From the NCBI RefSeq assembly GCF_003073045.1, contig NC_037595.1, forward strand, positions 5,072,227 to 5,136,226: DNA of 64,000 nucleotides, read 5' to 3'. A program made the translations under genes and the position numbers. Shown one piece after another: positions 21,401 through 34,300 of the stretch; the first letter of the stretch is position 1; every line of letters begins with the position of its first letter. This stretch comes from Pomacea canaliculata. Its lineage: Eukaryota > Mollusca > Gastropoda > Architaenioglossa > Ampullariidae. The notes under the pieces are model-generated. The model was given only the letters and a program-made list of their open reading frames with translations. It made no database searches and had not been told where the DNA came from.

Positions 21401-24033
21401 TGAGTCTTGAAACAAGGCTGTGAGTGTTTCTACTAATGAATTTGCTTTAGTGAATAAGCGTTTTTGTTTTTTTTAACATTCAAACAACTAATTGCCAGCG
21501 AGATTATTCAATGTCTTACAACAATTTGTCATGAACTTGAGCAATATTATTAGCAAGAATTTTTCTTAATACTTAAGTTAAACAATCTTTGAGCAGTGTC
21601 AAAGATTGTATTACTCACTTTGCTTACCTAGTGCAACACCAATGATGCAGAGAGTCGGTGAAACATATGCAGCAAGCTTTCAAGGAGGTGGAGAAGCAAC
21701 AAGCTGCTGGCAATCTGACAGATGATAAGCCAAACTTGATAACCTCCCTACTGATGTCTGATGATGTCACCGAACAGGAGGTCATCATGAGCATGTCCGA
21801 GATCTTTAATGGTGGAACTGACACAGTGAGACCCCTTTCATTGTTTTCTCTTTTTTTCCCCTAATATTTAATCACCCACTTCAACTTTGAAATGAATTGT
21901 AATTCAGTCTTTATAGTTTTTCAGAAACTGTATGTCATGGCAACACATGACAGCAAATTTCTTCAAGCTGCTGTAGTTTTTACATAAGCTTGACTCCAAT
22001 GTGGGTAATGGGATATTTTCCTTTATTGTCTTATTGGTTTGTTTTAAAAATGAAGGGCACTTACCTCATAATAGTACACTATGAGATGGGGTGGTGGGGG
22101 TTATGAAGAATGGGGAAGGGGTTGTGGAAGATGAAAGAATATCCATAGAGAACTTCCCGTAGAACCTGCCAGCCACCTTTTTGGCAGGTACCAAATCCAG
22201 AGAATAATATAATTCTAATTCCACGTGGCCACATTGTTGGGAAAAAAAGAACTTAAGCTCACATTCATGCTGCAGTTCATGAAAATGTTACACATTTTCT
22301 ACCAGACTTATCTTGTTTGCTTTTCAGACTACAAAGACATTGTACGTGTTTTTGTACAACTTAGCACGATTTCCAGAAAAGCAGAAGCTACTGGCTGAGG
22401 AAATTAGCCGAGTTCTTGGAAACAGTCAAACAATAACAGCCCAACAGCTGGCACAACTGACCTATCTTCGAGCCTGCTTAAAGGAGTCCATGAGGTGTGC
22501 ATGTTGTTTATCAAACTTTTATGGCTTAAAATCAGAGGATTTTAGCAGCAAAGGAAAATGGATAGGAATGCATGCCCTTTTTGTATATTCAATTCCTGAC
22601 AACCAACACACTACAAACAACTTAAAAAACTAGAATATTTATTTATCTAAGCAAACTTGATAGGAAAGCGTGCTCAAAAGTTCACTACTAGCATTTTTGC
22701 ATTTTTGTTACTTGTTTATAATGTAAACCGTAAGGCAGCAGTATTTAATTACCTTCATAATCAGCTATTTATATGTTTAGATGACTATTGCACAAACATT
22801 ACTTTGTATAGTTGACAGACTACAATATGTATAGTCTTCTCAAGCCACATTTAAATTACTATTACAATGTAGGGGGCACATGCAGTGTGCATTACCATGA
22901 TTAGTTAATCCTTTTCATATCTGGGCTCATTTACATCGTGAATCCTAGTATGATGAACTGTGACTGTGACACATATAATGAATGCACCAATATAAAGCAT
23001 TGCATGTACATTTACCATTATCACAATGAAACTCTCATTTGCAGACTTGCCTTTCCAGTGGTTCCAGGTCCCATGAGGCGTGCACCTTATGATCTGGTTT
23101 TATCTGGATACAGGATCCCTAAAGGGGTGTGTTGGCCTTTTTTTATTTATTATTTTTTTTAATATTCATGTGTTTTCCTATTTGCATGTCACCTCTCACC
23201 TGATTTGGGGACAGCAAACTACATTGGCACTTTCACCATTTACAGCTAACCTCTGGTCATATTGTGGATCATAGATGAGAAAGCTTTTAGCATATTATAA
23301 AATCTGGATAAATTTATTATGCAACATAATTCAGTATGTTTTGGTCTACAGACTATGATGCTTCTAACTTGTGATGCATGGCTGAAGAATCCCCAAAATG
23401 TGACATCACCCTCTGACTTCCTGCCAGAACGATGGTTGCGTAACGTCAGTGGAAAGAGAGAACAGCCTATACCCACTGTGGCCTTTCTTCCTTTTGGCAT
23501 CAACACACGAAACTGCATGGGCCGTCGTTTTGCTGAACAGATTATATTCCTGGCAGTGGCAAAGGTGTGGACTGGATTTATTTGGTTTTTTTTTACTTTA
23601 TCAGCTCTACTTCACATGATTCTTGGCACTAGAAAAAAGTTACCAATAATTTTTTACATGACCTCAGGCCTGACACAATGAAAGAAAATCATAAAAGAAA
23701 AAGAGAAGCTATATGTTGTAACAAGTGTGCAGTCATCTTCATTCTGTATCAGTCACCAGTCTTTACAAACATGGTAAATATTTGTAGCATGATCATTTTT
23801 AGTATGTTTTCCCTGTCACAAAAACCAGTCTGTAACAAATTGAAGACTGCACAAATTATATTTAATTCAAAGTCTTTTTCATTCAGATATTTCACCTTAT
23901 TTTATTCCATTTCTTTCAGATTATTCAGAACTTTGAAGTTTCCCTTGGTGAGGGAAGTGATGATATTCAGATAATGTATGAGGTCTTTCCTACAACTACC
24001 AAAGCAGTGCCATTTTTGTTTAAACCCAAATGA
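18486..24033 (+). CDS. Mitochondrial-clan cytochrome P450 (512 aa, 9 exons)
   Basis: Exons: 18486-18672, 19977-20196, 20602-20783, 21201-21399, 21651-21825, 22328-22494, 23045-23126, 23352-23564, 23920-24033. All phases join without a stop, giving 512 residues, normal for the family. The N-terminus is rich in Ser, Arg and Thr with no membrane anchor, as expected for mitochondrial import, followed by the proline hinge PFKEIPGPG. The I-helix oxygen-binding motif is GGTDTT (across the exon 5/6 junction), the K-helix ExxR is ESMR, and the PERW-type motif is LPERWL. The heme loop reads FGINTRNCMGRR: cysteine and flanking arginines are present, but the usual glycine after FxxG is Asn. Exon 5 must use the acceptor at 21650, because the earlier AG would bring in a stop. 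Likely role: a steroid- or xenobiotic-type oxidation using adrenodoxin electrons. The substrate is unknown, and a CYP10-like identity is possible but unproven. Confidence 0.93.
18892..19636. mobile_element. pogo/Tigger-like TIR element in P450 intron 1
   Basis: Ends are inverted repeats CAGTCAAATCTCCCTACTAT and the complement, flanked by TA on both sides (18890-18891 and 19637-19638). Inside each end are further copies of the GTGGCATAGTAG unit. At 745 bases, with no transposase frame, it is non-autonomous. It contains a hAT-like end and a CT-rich segment at about 19200-19400 that look inserted. Confidence 0.8.
19017..19140 (+). mobile_element. hAT-like terminal fragment inside the pogo element
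   Basis: Begins CAGGGGTGGGCAATTAATTT and continues GGGGCCGCATGAGA and AGAGGGCCGG, the usual start of many hAT MITEs. No matching opposite end (CCCACCCCTG) is found downstream, so only one end survives. Confidence 0.55.
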
Positions 24034-25298
24034 GAGACAGGGATTGTGATAGTCCAAACTGGGAAAGGAGGAAATCTGACCAGCAAGGATCGGGCATCCA
24101 ATTCAAATCACTTCATCACAAATGGCAGGTAGATTTCCATAAAAATGATCAATTGTAAAATTAGTGCAATTAAAGAGTATGAATTTCTAAACATATACAG
24201 ACACCCTGGCACTTACCAACAAATTCAGAAATGATATCAAATGAAAGATTATCATTATAAAAAATACTTTGATAATCTCAAAGAAACTGAAGATATAGAT
24301 TAATCAGAATATATAAATTAATCAGATATACAGATTTTCTTTATTACTGAAATGACATCTTCCTTCCTTGCTACCAGTCTCCTCCAGCAATCTTAATTTA
24401 GCATCTAAAGCTAATTTGCTAGTCAGTGAATATCAGTTTTATTCTACTCTTCTTTGATGAATTAAGCCATTTCTGAAATGTTGTTACTTTCATCGAGCTG
24501 TGATAGGCTGAGGATGTATTTTGTCTCGGCTTCTGTTATGTTTTTGATTTTGTGTAGTTTTTAGAGATGACCTGTTCTTTTACATACCAAAGTATTTGTA
24601 ATAACTGACCAAAACATTAATAAACTTTTTTACATTAACTTTGATTAACATATTCTGCATTTTTAATTTTCCGTTTATCCTGTTGTTTTTTTCATTAAAT
24701 GTACAACCTGCTTCTCTCACCTTCCCACACCCCACTCATCTTCTTACCATCCCAACCCTACATCACTACCAGCAAACCCCCTTCTGCCTGTCAACTTCCT
24801 GTACCTTTTGGGCATCAGTCTTTGATCTCACATGGGATGAGACAGGAGGCAGAACACCACTACTCTTGATACATTAAAACAAAAAAACATTTAAAGAAGG
24901 CATGTCTTTTACACACATAAAATGACAAATCATTTAAAGAATTTAGCCACCTATGCAGATGGCAGAGTTTATTAAACTCATTTTTCATCAGTTTTGCGAC
25001 TGAAGAAAGAATAAAGTTTCTGATCTACAATTTTGTGCAAATGTTATGCTGCTGGTGTTAAATAGAGTATTTAAAAATAGATTTTGTCTTGTTTCTAGTT
25101 TTTTTTTATAGTGCGTTTGTGCATGTATTGGTGTGTGTTCACCCACATATATATGCATACAATAACTCGAAGAAAGTGATTCAAAGTCCAGAAGTCACAT
25201 GAATACTTAGCCTGTTGCTGGATTCGATCTGTTACCAAATATAGCTACATTTTGTTCTAGTCATGTGTGCATCACAACCAAAAATGTTGCCATTAAAT
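24034..25298. other. Convergent intergenic region, P450 and IFT88 3' ends
   Basis: Holds the P450 3' untranslated region with a candidate AATAAA at 24619-24624 and, on the minus strand, a candidate AATAAA for IFT88 (TTTATT at 24968-24973). No other gene seen; a C-rich stretch at 24700-24800 has an open frame without resemblance. Confidence 0.5.
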
Positions 25299-25321
25299 CT
25301 ATTCTGGAAGGAGGTCATCGC

Positions 25322-28300
25322 CTAATTCTTCATCTCCAAATTCATCTTCGTTAGGGTCTTTACGTCTCGCAGCAGTTTTAGGACGTTCGCCTGAGGACCT
25401 AGAGGATCACTGTATGAGGCATCTGCACATAAATTCAGTTCACATGATAAAATCATTGTTTTTTCAACCGAACTTGAGATACTTAAAATGTGTTATGCAG
25501 AGGATAAATCTCCCCAGTTCATGTCACCTAGACAAATGGCAGAGTATAAAAGGACTGACGCCTGTAACAATGACTAGGACTCAATAGACAACTTGCACAA
25601 TATATGAATGACAGAAGCATAGAGAAGCTCCAGAGAACAAAAAACCCACAAATATTGATAAGGAAAGTATAAAGCAAATGAAAGATGCACTTGCATACTA
25701 ATTTTAAATTTTCTGTATTAAATACATTTCATAATGTCAATTCTTTTCTTAAGCATCTTTTGAAAAAGCTGCTCAGTATTCTCGTACCAATATCCTGCTT
25801 CTGGCTTGATTGGAAGGGCTGACGATCATTGCCATCCTCAAAGTTGGGTTTCCTACGGCCTGCCTTACTCGCAGAATGAACTGGTCCTGCACTCCCTTCG
25901 CGATCTAAGATTAAAAACATTTTTAATTCTTTTCAGTGCTGTAACAAAATAGCAACAGAGGCAAATTAAATTTAAAACATTCTTATAATAAACATAATGC
26001 AGTAAAACCTATAAGAAGTTATCAGAGCTGGAAGTCATTCTTACCACTACCAGCACTGCCTTCACGCCGACCTCGGCCACTTCCTCTTCTTGTTCCACTT
26101 GTTGCTCTCTGAAACATCACAGAAAATTGCTTGAATTAAATTCATTAAGCACAAAACAACTGTTTTATAAGTCAGTATCGCACAAGTTGTGTTTGATGAC
26201 ATGCTATGGTGATGAGGGCTGTTGATACATGCTTGCCAGACTACATGGCAATGGATCAGTCACCCTCAGAAGAATCCTCTATCTTGCTTCTGTATCCTTG
26301 ATGATCTTTTGTTTCATGTTTATTTCAATAGTCTGTTTGGATTTTATGTCTATACTGCTAGATGCAGGCCACCACAACATGTCTAATAAAGACATTATAT
26401 GCTGTAAATGTTTCCATAACAGTCCTATATCGAACTGTATTAGCTTAAAAATCTGCAAGAAACTTTTTCATATTTGTAGGGAGAGTGAAAGAAGGGAGAC
26501 CACCAGCTATTTTTTCTTAACCGCAAAGAGGACTCGATCATGAAAACAGTAGAATACTGGCTACTTGAGTGTTCTGACAATTAGAATGACCATTCAGGAA
26601 TTAATCTTGTCCAGTGAGATAACCAAGAATGAGTCCCAAACTCTCACCTGCTCTTTCAGTTCTTTTGCTTTCTCTGCCTTCTTCAGTTTGTTGGCATAGT
26701 CCTGTGCTTCCTTTAAACCTAAGTCTGTGCACAGTCGTACCAGGAACTTGAGACCTGTCACATCACACCATATTTAATTCAGCTATGGTTGCACATAACC
26801 ATTTCTAAAGCCCATTATTTTACTTGCTAGGAGCCGGGGAAAGCATATTTGTTTTATGAATTGTCTTACATATAACAGCATGTGCAGCTGGTAGCTCAAA
26901 TGTCTACTGGTCCTCAGAATGTCAAATTATATTCCTGTCAAATAACCCTGTTTTTTTATTACTTACATTCCACATTGTCGGGAAACTTTCTGTGGATGTG
27001 TTGGTAAGTCTCCAAAGCCTTGTGGTAGTTGCCACTGCGGCGGTAGCAACTGGCAATCATCAGGTGCCATTTCACTTGGTTTGGTCTGTACAAAGTTCAC
27101 AGGAAATCCATAAGAACTGTACAAGGACTATATGCAGCCACTGTCATGAACATTTTATTTAATTTCATCAGTGAATTATTTGCTTTATAAATCAAATATT
27201 ATTTTTCTCCTGCATAACCAGTGGCAAAAGGAAACAATCATTTCAAACAATATCAATCTGTATACTCTACATGTTTTGCAGTGACTTTTTGCTTAAAACT
27301 TTTCTACTGGACCCAAGCTGTTTACTACATGATTCTCAATGTTGCTTTAATGTGAAGTGACAAAAGGTCCCATAACTATTACAGTCACAATCCTACCCGA
27401 TGCCTTCATCTGTATAGAAAAGATTAAAAAAGGTGAGGCATATCAAACTAAAGTTATATTCCTGCAAACTTACTGCACAATGGCTGCACGTTCAAAGTAG
27501 TGGATAGCTTTCTCACAGAACTGAGAATCTATGTAGTATGCACCTAGCCACTCAATGACAGGGATGTTTGATGGTAGATGTCGGTAGGACTGTAAAATTA
27601 AGCAAGCATGAACATGAAAACAAAAAGAAGATCGTTATTATTCAAGAGGAATTTTTCTTCAAGGATAAATATTTCTAAAATCCTTTTCAGAAATGACACA
27701 TCTAATGTTTAGGAAAATGAAAAATACACTTGTGTGCATGTATGTGTTCACTCATCCTATCAACAAATTATTTATCTTACAAACAGAGCAGAACTGGAGT
27801 TTAGGATACTACCATTCAAGCACTATACATAGTCACTATGAATGCAATAAAAATGATTATGTACATGTAGGAATGTCAAAATAAACTTCATATGCTGATA
27901 CAAAAATCCGAGCATTAAAGCTGTGCAAGATATTGCTAACTCACATCATAGTAGTACTGGAAAGCCTGGGACTTGTCCCCTTCATTATCATACAGTTCTC
28001 CCAGTCTGGCCAGAACACTAGGGTCTGATGGAACCACCCCTATCACCTGCATGAACCTGTAACATGACGGTGTATCTGTGACTACCAAACGTATTTATCA
28101 GAAGCCCAAGCTGCACTTCTAGTCACTTAAAAACATAGTGCTGACATGCACCAGTCTCAGAATAGAAAACGACTGATTAAGGCATTAAGCTCTAATGCTT
28201 CTTCTGATCAATTATACCCAACATTGGGTATAATTGGGTACTATCCTATTACCTCTCTATAAGCATATAAGTAATTAAAGAACTGAAAAGAATTGTAGGC

Positions 28301-31300
28301 TGTCTTACCATTCAGTGGCTTGGGCTGAATCTCCAAGCCGATCATGCCTGCAGTTGGATGTTAGGGAATATATCGACTTTCATATCACCTTGTTTATTAT
28401 CAAAAAAGATGTGATTAACCATTCCTTTTACGGTGTCCCACCTGTCTTTTATTGTCATATATGTTGCATTTAATGTTGAATGAAAACATAATAACCAAAC
28501 TCATAAACTCGGTGGTCATTATTGTGCATTTTTTAATTTAAATTTTGTAGCAGATGCCTTAATTACAAACCAATAAAATAAAGGCTTAAGTAATGTCAAA
28601 TCCTGAACTGGACATAAGCTAGAGCTTGTGAATTAAGCATAAAGTAAAAGTTATGACAAATTTTATTTTGTTGTAGGATACAGATCAGCAATCTGGTACA
28701 TGACTTGAGGACTGCTTCTCAAAATGGCATGAAGTTTGTAATAGCAGTCAAGTGCATCTTCCAAACGACTAAGGCGTTTGTTACACAGGCCTGTACAAAC
28801 AAACAAAAAAAATGCTAGAATAACTTTCTGACAACAATTTTTGCTAGCCTAAACAGTGTTCATCTATTTTCCTCCTCTATATCCCCTGATGTTGTTCATC
28901 CCTATTAAGCATCACAAGAACCAGGATGAAATTCTGTAGTGCACTGTAAACATGCTGTAAGCTTTTGGCATAGTGCTGACATGAGGAACAGAGAAAAATA
29001 ACTTACCAAGATTGTACAGGGCTTCAACACATGAAGAGTCATTTGACAAAGCCTCTTTAAAGAATTCCCTTGCCTTCTCAAATTCATTGCGTGCAAAGAG
29101 CACATTACCTTTGTTTACAAGAGCTGAAAACATAAAGATTTTATAAAGACATGCTTTCCTGGTTTAGTAATTTTTTATTTACAAAAAACAGGCAATAAAG
29201 ACACATACATACACAAATATCACTCATGCACACAAATGCACAATCAATAAAATAAAGACTATTAATATAAGCAAATTTGTGACGAACGTAGGTGAAATCA
29301 TTTGAGAAACATGCTGTTTTGAGATCTGAAATACTGTAGAGATAAGCGTTCTTAATTAACAGACTGAAGTACAAAGAGAAACTATTGCCATCAGTCAGTA
29401 CCTGCAGGATTGTAGCGATCAGCAGCCATAGCAACCTCAGCATACTTGTCGGCCTGAGCAAGGTCAGCTTCCTGGTAAAATGGGTCAAGAAATAAGTCAT
29501 CATACAAAAGTCATGAGAAGGTGCGAGTGTAACCAGCCCATCCTAAGGTCAGGATAATTGTAAAGTGAGGATGGGCTATTCATTCTCTGAATATTTGAAA
29601 TTTTCCTGTTTATACACGTGTAGGGTAAGTCTTTCAAAGTAAAACGATTGCTAACTTAAACAATGAATGATAATTTGATGATCTTACTCAAATTCATAAA
29701 AGATTTTAAAATAAATTTTTAAAAATCACGAGTTTAGAATGTATTCTGTACAGAAACAATGCATAGTTATTGTCATTTGTTTCCCCAAAAAAGTTATTTT
29801 TCATCACCATTGCCATATCATCATCGCTGTCATCTGGGCATACACCTCATTTATATAAAATTGCAAATATCACAAGTTTATTTTATCATAAGTCATGAAG
29901 AAAGGCAATTGAGGTTGACACAAAAAACTACCAATTTTTACTTGGTTAACTGTATAAACTCCATGTAGCTAAGTAAAATAGAAAAAGAAAAAAATGTGTG
30001 CAATATCTTATTAAAGATTGTAAAAAAAACTTCTAAATTATCTATGATTAAAGGTACAACAAAAAGATCTACATTTTACTTCCTGTTCTATTATCATTTA
30101 AAGTAGGACTGTTAGCAAGTTAAACCCATCAAAATAAAGTTGCAATATTTCTCCCTTTAAAAAGCATAAGAAAGCTATAATGAGTCTGTAACAAATTTGA
30201 AAATATACATGCTAGATAGAATTGTTGGGTGTTAGTCTTAGTTTGGCATTTAGTGGAATGCATTTTGAAAGCAAATTTTAAAGCCCTTAGAAATTATAGC
30301 ACAGCTGTGGATGAAGGTATAACCACTTCTTGATTTTCAGTATAATGACCATTCAGACAAGCATTGGTTTCATCCCACTCCCAATCCCACTGTCCCCCAT
30401 CCAAGTTATTTGAGCATCCTGTTACAGAGTTAATGTGTAATGAATGTATTGGGTTGATTCTTTCAAGACTATAGCATCAAAATCTATTCTCCTCCTCTTG
30501 CAGATTAAAATTTTGACGGCTGTAGAGTTTGTCACCACATGAGAGCGAGCTCTGTTGAGTTTCTTGAAAAAAGAAAAAGTTCTGAGCCTGAAAAGGTTAA
30601 CTTTTATCTCCTTACTTGGTGATATGATCATTTGCCAAAATCAGCTTATGAGACCTGAATCATTTGCATTGATGGGGCAGGTGCAGAAATAAAAAGTTAG
30701 AGCACTATAGAAATTCCCAGCTATTTTTAACTTTGAAATCTCAAGACATACAGTCCTTCTATGCATTATAAGCAATTTCTTCATCCATGATGAAAGATCT
30801 GCTAACAAGTCTAAGTATAGACATGAGTAACATGGTCTACTTTTTTCCTGGAAATTCTAGATATTGACATTACTTTGTGACACTTGGATTATTCCCAACA
30901 AATCTGGATGTGTTTGAATTTAGACTACATGAAAACAGTTCAATTTATTGGAATATGAAAAGAAGCAGGGGAAAAGACACACATAAACAAAGTGTAGTAA
31001 AACTATGAAGCAAAGGAGAATTAGTTGGAGTTATTTCTTTTGGAAATCTGTTTTTTCTCATGAGAATGGATTTCAAGCCAGTAAAAGACCAGCAAAAGAT
31101 CTACTTCACAAATGAGAGTGTAAGCTCTGATGATATACCTCTCGATGCTATCCCAGAATGAGGCAATGGAAACAAAAAAGCCATCAGTTACACATACATA
31201 TGCAATGTATTCTCAAAATCTGTAGCAATACATTAACACATACGCATGGTTCGTTGTTAATATAAAATTGAATATACAATAATCTTTCACTGAAGCAGCC

Positions 31301-34300
31301 TGTTGGACAACAATAACTGTCAAAATGTGATGCTGCAAAGATACAAAAATGTTCTCTTTTTGCAAATTTTTAAAATCCTTCAGTAGCACTGAAAAAAAGC
31401 CTGAGACAAGCTATGCAAGTCAAGATTGGAACATGGAGTATAGATATACTTTACCAGTCGCCCCTACACATTAAAGTCTCAAAATGTATTCTAACAATCT
31501 GATGATGGAAAAAGATCTACTGAAAGCCACACATGCAAAAATGAAAACCATGCATAACTATTGTAATTGTATTAAAAGCACTTCTATCAAAATCCCAAAA
31601 TCAAGACACATCCAGTTTGATTATTACAATTTAGGACATCTCTTAAGACACTTCCTCTGGCTGTTGCACAAAGCATCACATAAGCTCACTAACGACTGTA
31701 GCTGTTGGTGGCATCTGCTACTACTATACAATAAAAGTTAATGTCCAGTGAGTTATGAAACATGTCAGCAATTTAAAGCCACAGCATATGCTTTTAGCAC
31801 TCTTCACACTTTTCATTCTACTGGAAAAATATAGCTTTGCTCCAGTACAAGAGTAAACATCTTGATTCGTGAAGTATTAGATCTCCTCTAGGACATATAT
31901 ATATATATTATGTTGCAAAATTACTTCTACACTCACCAAGAAATATATACAAATGTTAAGTTACTTGCACACTCACCAAGAAATACAAGAAAGAAAGGTT
32001 GGTAGCAGCGGTACTTGCAACCTTGGACTCCTTCTTTTCAAAGGACTTGAGTGTTTCTATAGCCTGCATGAATGATTTCAAAGACATACATGTCACATGT
32101 ACATGAAGTATATTCAGTATGCATGCACACACACAAAATATGTATATACCATGCATTCAAAAACACCTGTAACACTGCTGCATCTAACAAAAGTATAAGC
32201 ACCTCAAAAATGTTTGCTTATTTTTTTTCCTCAGAAAAATCTTTCCAGATGAAGGGACCTCATGTACCATCAAACCTAAATGTTTACCAGAATTGAAAAA
32301 TATGTTCTGCTCTTTTAGCAGATTTCTTCAACAACTTAAATGATGCATTACAATATTAAATAATGATTACTAACTTATACAGTATGTGTTTATAAATGTG
32401 CGCCAGTTCGCATATTCCTGTGTAAGCTGAGAAGTTGAAAATGTTTAAACAATAACTCTCAATGCAAAACAGCACAATGAGTCATTCCTTACATCTATAT
32501 TGCACTTTATCATCATGTATTAACATTTTAAATAAAGACATCATATCAACTCTTTTGATAAAATGAGTTTATACTACCTGCTGGAAGTCCTTCTGCTTGA
32601 GGAACATAATGGCTTTGTCAATCTCCAGGTCATGGGCTAGCTCCAAGTACTGAGAATTCTTGACCTGCTCTATACACCTAAAAAATTGTATGCAAATTAA
32701 TGACTATGCATAATTAACAAAGGAAAAAATTGACAAACATATGACAAACTCTAATCATTTTAAATAAATAAAGTGACAGTTCTCATTAAGCAAATGAAAG
32801 GAACAACTAGATTTTGAAGCTTACCAGTCATAGCCAATAGAGAAAGACCCCTCAATGGCCGGAGAGATTATTTTAGCAGCATACTTGATGCATCTTTCTG
32901 CTTCATATTGCCTTGGATAGAATTGCAAGGAAAAATATTAGAAAACATTTATAGATATTCTTTTGAAATGACAGAAATGAGATACACTAATTCTGTGCAG
33001 TAAGTTACAAATATCATTATTTAAAAAAACATTTTTGTTAAGCTGATAAACAAGAAACTCTGAACTGCAATTAGTTGAAATAGGAGACAAATTTGAAGAA
33101 AAATGTCACAATAACTTCTTTTGTAAAGATATAGTTTTACCTCTCTCTCTCAATCTGGCGAAGGGAGTCATTTTTGATCACCTCAAGCAGCAAGTTGTAT
33201 TGCTTATCGTCCTGATTAAAAACAACAGTAATCTTGTCAAAATGAAAGGTACCTCAACTTCTTGACGGGACAAAAAAAAAAAACACACACACAGGGAAAA
33301 CAAAAGTAGGTTGCATGCAAGTGTGTGTGCATGTGTATATGTGTGTGAAAGAGAGAAAAAGAGTTTTCATGTGTGAACAATCAGAGTTAATATTTGGGTT
33401 AAATTTAGTGATATTTGAAAAGCTCTGTTGGGTTAGCTTTAGTGAGGAGGCTTTAAAAGTGACAACATGTTGGATCAGGGTGAACCAGAAACATGTGATA
33501 ATTTTTTTTTATTATTATTATGGGTGATTTTGTTGAAAAAAATGAATCAATTTCTTGTGGAATTTAATAAAAGGTAAGTGATGATGTTCATAAACTATAG
33601 ACTGTCCAGGTGCTGTTTTATGAATAAAACAAAGTGGTGATTTTGTTAGAAATTTGACTCATAAACCAGAGACTATCCTTGGTTTTGCATGAGCACTTCT
33701 CAAGTTTCTGAGAAATAGATACTATCTGTATGAACCAACTGCTATTTGAAAAAAAATGAACATCCATCTGAATATTAACGAAAAGCTAAAATGCAAAGAC
33801 AGCAACTATGGAAAGCATCATACTTATAACTCAAACATAAATGCCACAAACCCCATGGGCAAGGTATTTGTCCTCATCATCCAGCTTGAGGTCTACTGTC
33901 AGAAGTTTCTGGAAAGCCCGCCGCATCTTATCCCGATCACCAAGAGCAAAGTAGCATAAAATAAGATTGAAGCCAGTTTTGAAATTTGGTGACTCAGACA
34001 TAATGTGCTCAAAAGAGGTAATAGCATCATTGTACTGTCCCATCTTGACAAACACAATGCCAATATTCTGCATGATCTTCATTCTGCAAGGAATACAAGA
34101 AATGAAAAATGTATTAGTTTGTTCTAATTTTTCAAAGGAAATTGTAGCCTGTCATAAAACGTACACAGAAATATTAGAGGTTTGAACATTCAAGATTTCA
34201 TTGCTTTGAATGGCCATCATACTTAATAACTACTGACATGGGAAACTTACAAATATACACGTGCATCTGTCACATATATGCAGGACAATACAGATGTATG

